The notes below the pieces were generated by a model. That model saw nothing but the letters and a program-made list of their open reading frames with translations. It was not told the DNA's origin and searched no databases. The position numbers and the translations under genes are program-made. Below are positions 63,390 through 64,000 of a stretch of 64,000 nucleotides of DNA, in pieces; the stretch's first letter is position 1, and each line of letters starts with the position of its first letter. The DNA is from Litomosoides sigmodontis (Eukaryota > Nematoda > Chromadorea > Rhabditida > Onchocercidae): the NCBI GenBank assembly GCA_963070105.1, contig OY718805.1, positions 7,536,501 through 7,600,500 on the forward strand. Direction: 5' to 3'.

Positions 63390-63614
63390 GTGGGCATCTT
63401 TTCACTTCCTTGGCCACTCTTTTTTGCTACTTCATTCATTCTTATTTCAATTTTTGATAAGGAAAAAAGTCAATGAATTACCGATGATATTAATTGTTAG
63501 CTAAAAAATTGTAGGCGTAAAATTTTGCCTAAACAAAAATGCATAAAGTAAATACATTTAGTGATTCGTTGAATATTTAGAATTTCTTTTTGTAATTATA
63601 ATTAGCAAAGAACG

Positions 63615-64000
63615 TAACTCACTCACTCACTCACTCACTCACTCACTCACTCACTCACTCACTCACTCACTCACTCACTCACTCACTCACTCACTCACTC
63701 ACTCACTCACTCACTCACTCACTCACTCACTCACTCACTCACTCACTCACTCACTCACTCACTCACTCACTCACTCACTCACTCACTCACTCACTCACTC
63801 ACTCACTCACTCACTCACTCACTCACTCACTCACTCACTCACTCACTCACTCACTCACTCACTCACTCACTCACTCACTCACTCACTCACTCACTCACTC
63901 ACTCACTCACTCACTCACTCACTCACTCACTCACTCACTCACTCACTCACTCACTCACTCACTCACTCACTCACTCACTCACTCACTCACTCACTCACTC
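63615..64000. repeat. (ACTC)n tetranucleotide array
   Basis: At least 96 uninterrupted copies of ACTC reach the window edge. It lies in intron 1 of the transporter gene. The true length may be greater, or collapsed in the assembly. Confidence 0.98.

Noticed and set aside
1..64000. rRNA, tRNA, CRISPR arrays, bacterial or viral genes
   Set aside because: None was recognised by eye; the short direct repeats seen are microsatellites or gene duplicates.

Overview
This looks like nuclear DNA of a nematode, most likely a parasitic spirurid or filarial-type species. The DNA is AT-rich. Genes are split into many exons by introns that mostly end in TTTCAG-like acceptors. Similar acceptors sit just upstream of start codons, as expected for spliced-leader trans-splicing. 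Two adjacent genes encode nematode cuticle collagens. The species assignment is an inference. No rRNA, tRNA, CRISPR array or bacterial-type operon was recognised.

Layout, left to right. 2.7-5.5 kb (minus): a PDZ protein of the ALP/Enigma (ZASP) muscle family. 10.2-13.5 kb (minus): a rapsyn homologue, the acetylcholine-receptor clustering scaffold, carrying two apparent inactivating lesions. 14.4-23.1 kb (plus): three tandem copies of a ~3 kb unit, each with a C2H2 zinc-finger gene whose first exon encodes a signal-peptide-like sequence, followed by the relic of a further unit. 25.8-33.9 kb (plus): two neighbouring cuticle collagen genes resembling the dpy-2/dpy-10 class. 35.4-36.9 kb (minus): part of an unrecognised membrane protein. 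37.3-39.0 kb (minus): a fourth zinc-finger unit in inverted orientation, flanked by broken unit fragments. 40.9-47.2 kb (plus): a Cys-loop ligand-gated ion channel with an unusually long extracellular N-terminus. 47.6-52.0 kb (minus): a full dishevelled gene (DIX, PDZ, DEP). 53.4-55.3 kb (minus): a Rho-like small GTPase homologue that has lost its nucleotide-binding motifs but keeps a CAAX box. 57.3-60.4 kb (plus): a divergent importin-alpha-like armadillo protein. 63.2 kb to the edge (plus): the first exon of an SLC7/CAT-type amino acid transporter, followed by a large (ACTC)n array that runs off the window.

As a gene set this is ordinary single-copy nematode genes (muscle and synapse scaffolds, Wnt signalling, cuticle, nuclear transport, amino acid transport) interrupted by a young, still rearranging zinc-finger family. 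I assembled exon structures by hand from open frames, GT-AG sites and phase agreement. The ALP, dishevelled, collagen, GTPase and importin models close completely in frame from start to stop. The ion channel is firm from 43987 to 47200 and tentative upstream.

The items most worth a second look are the secreted-looking zinc-finger array family with long inverted arms, the prenylated Rho pseudo-GTPase, the ion channel with a giant N-terminal extension and an altered selectivity motif, and the broken rapsyn.
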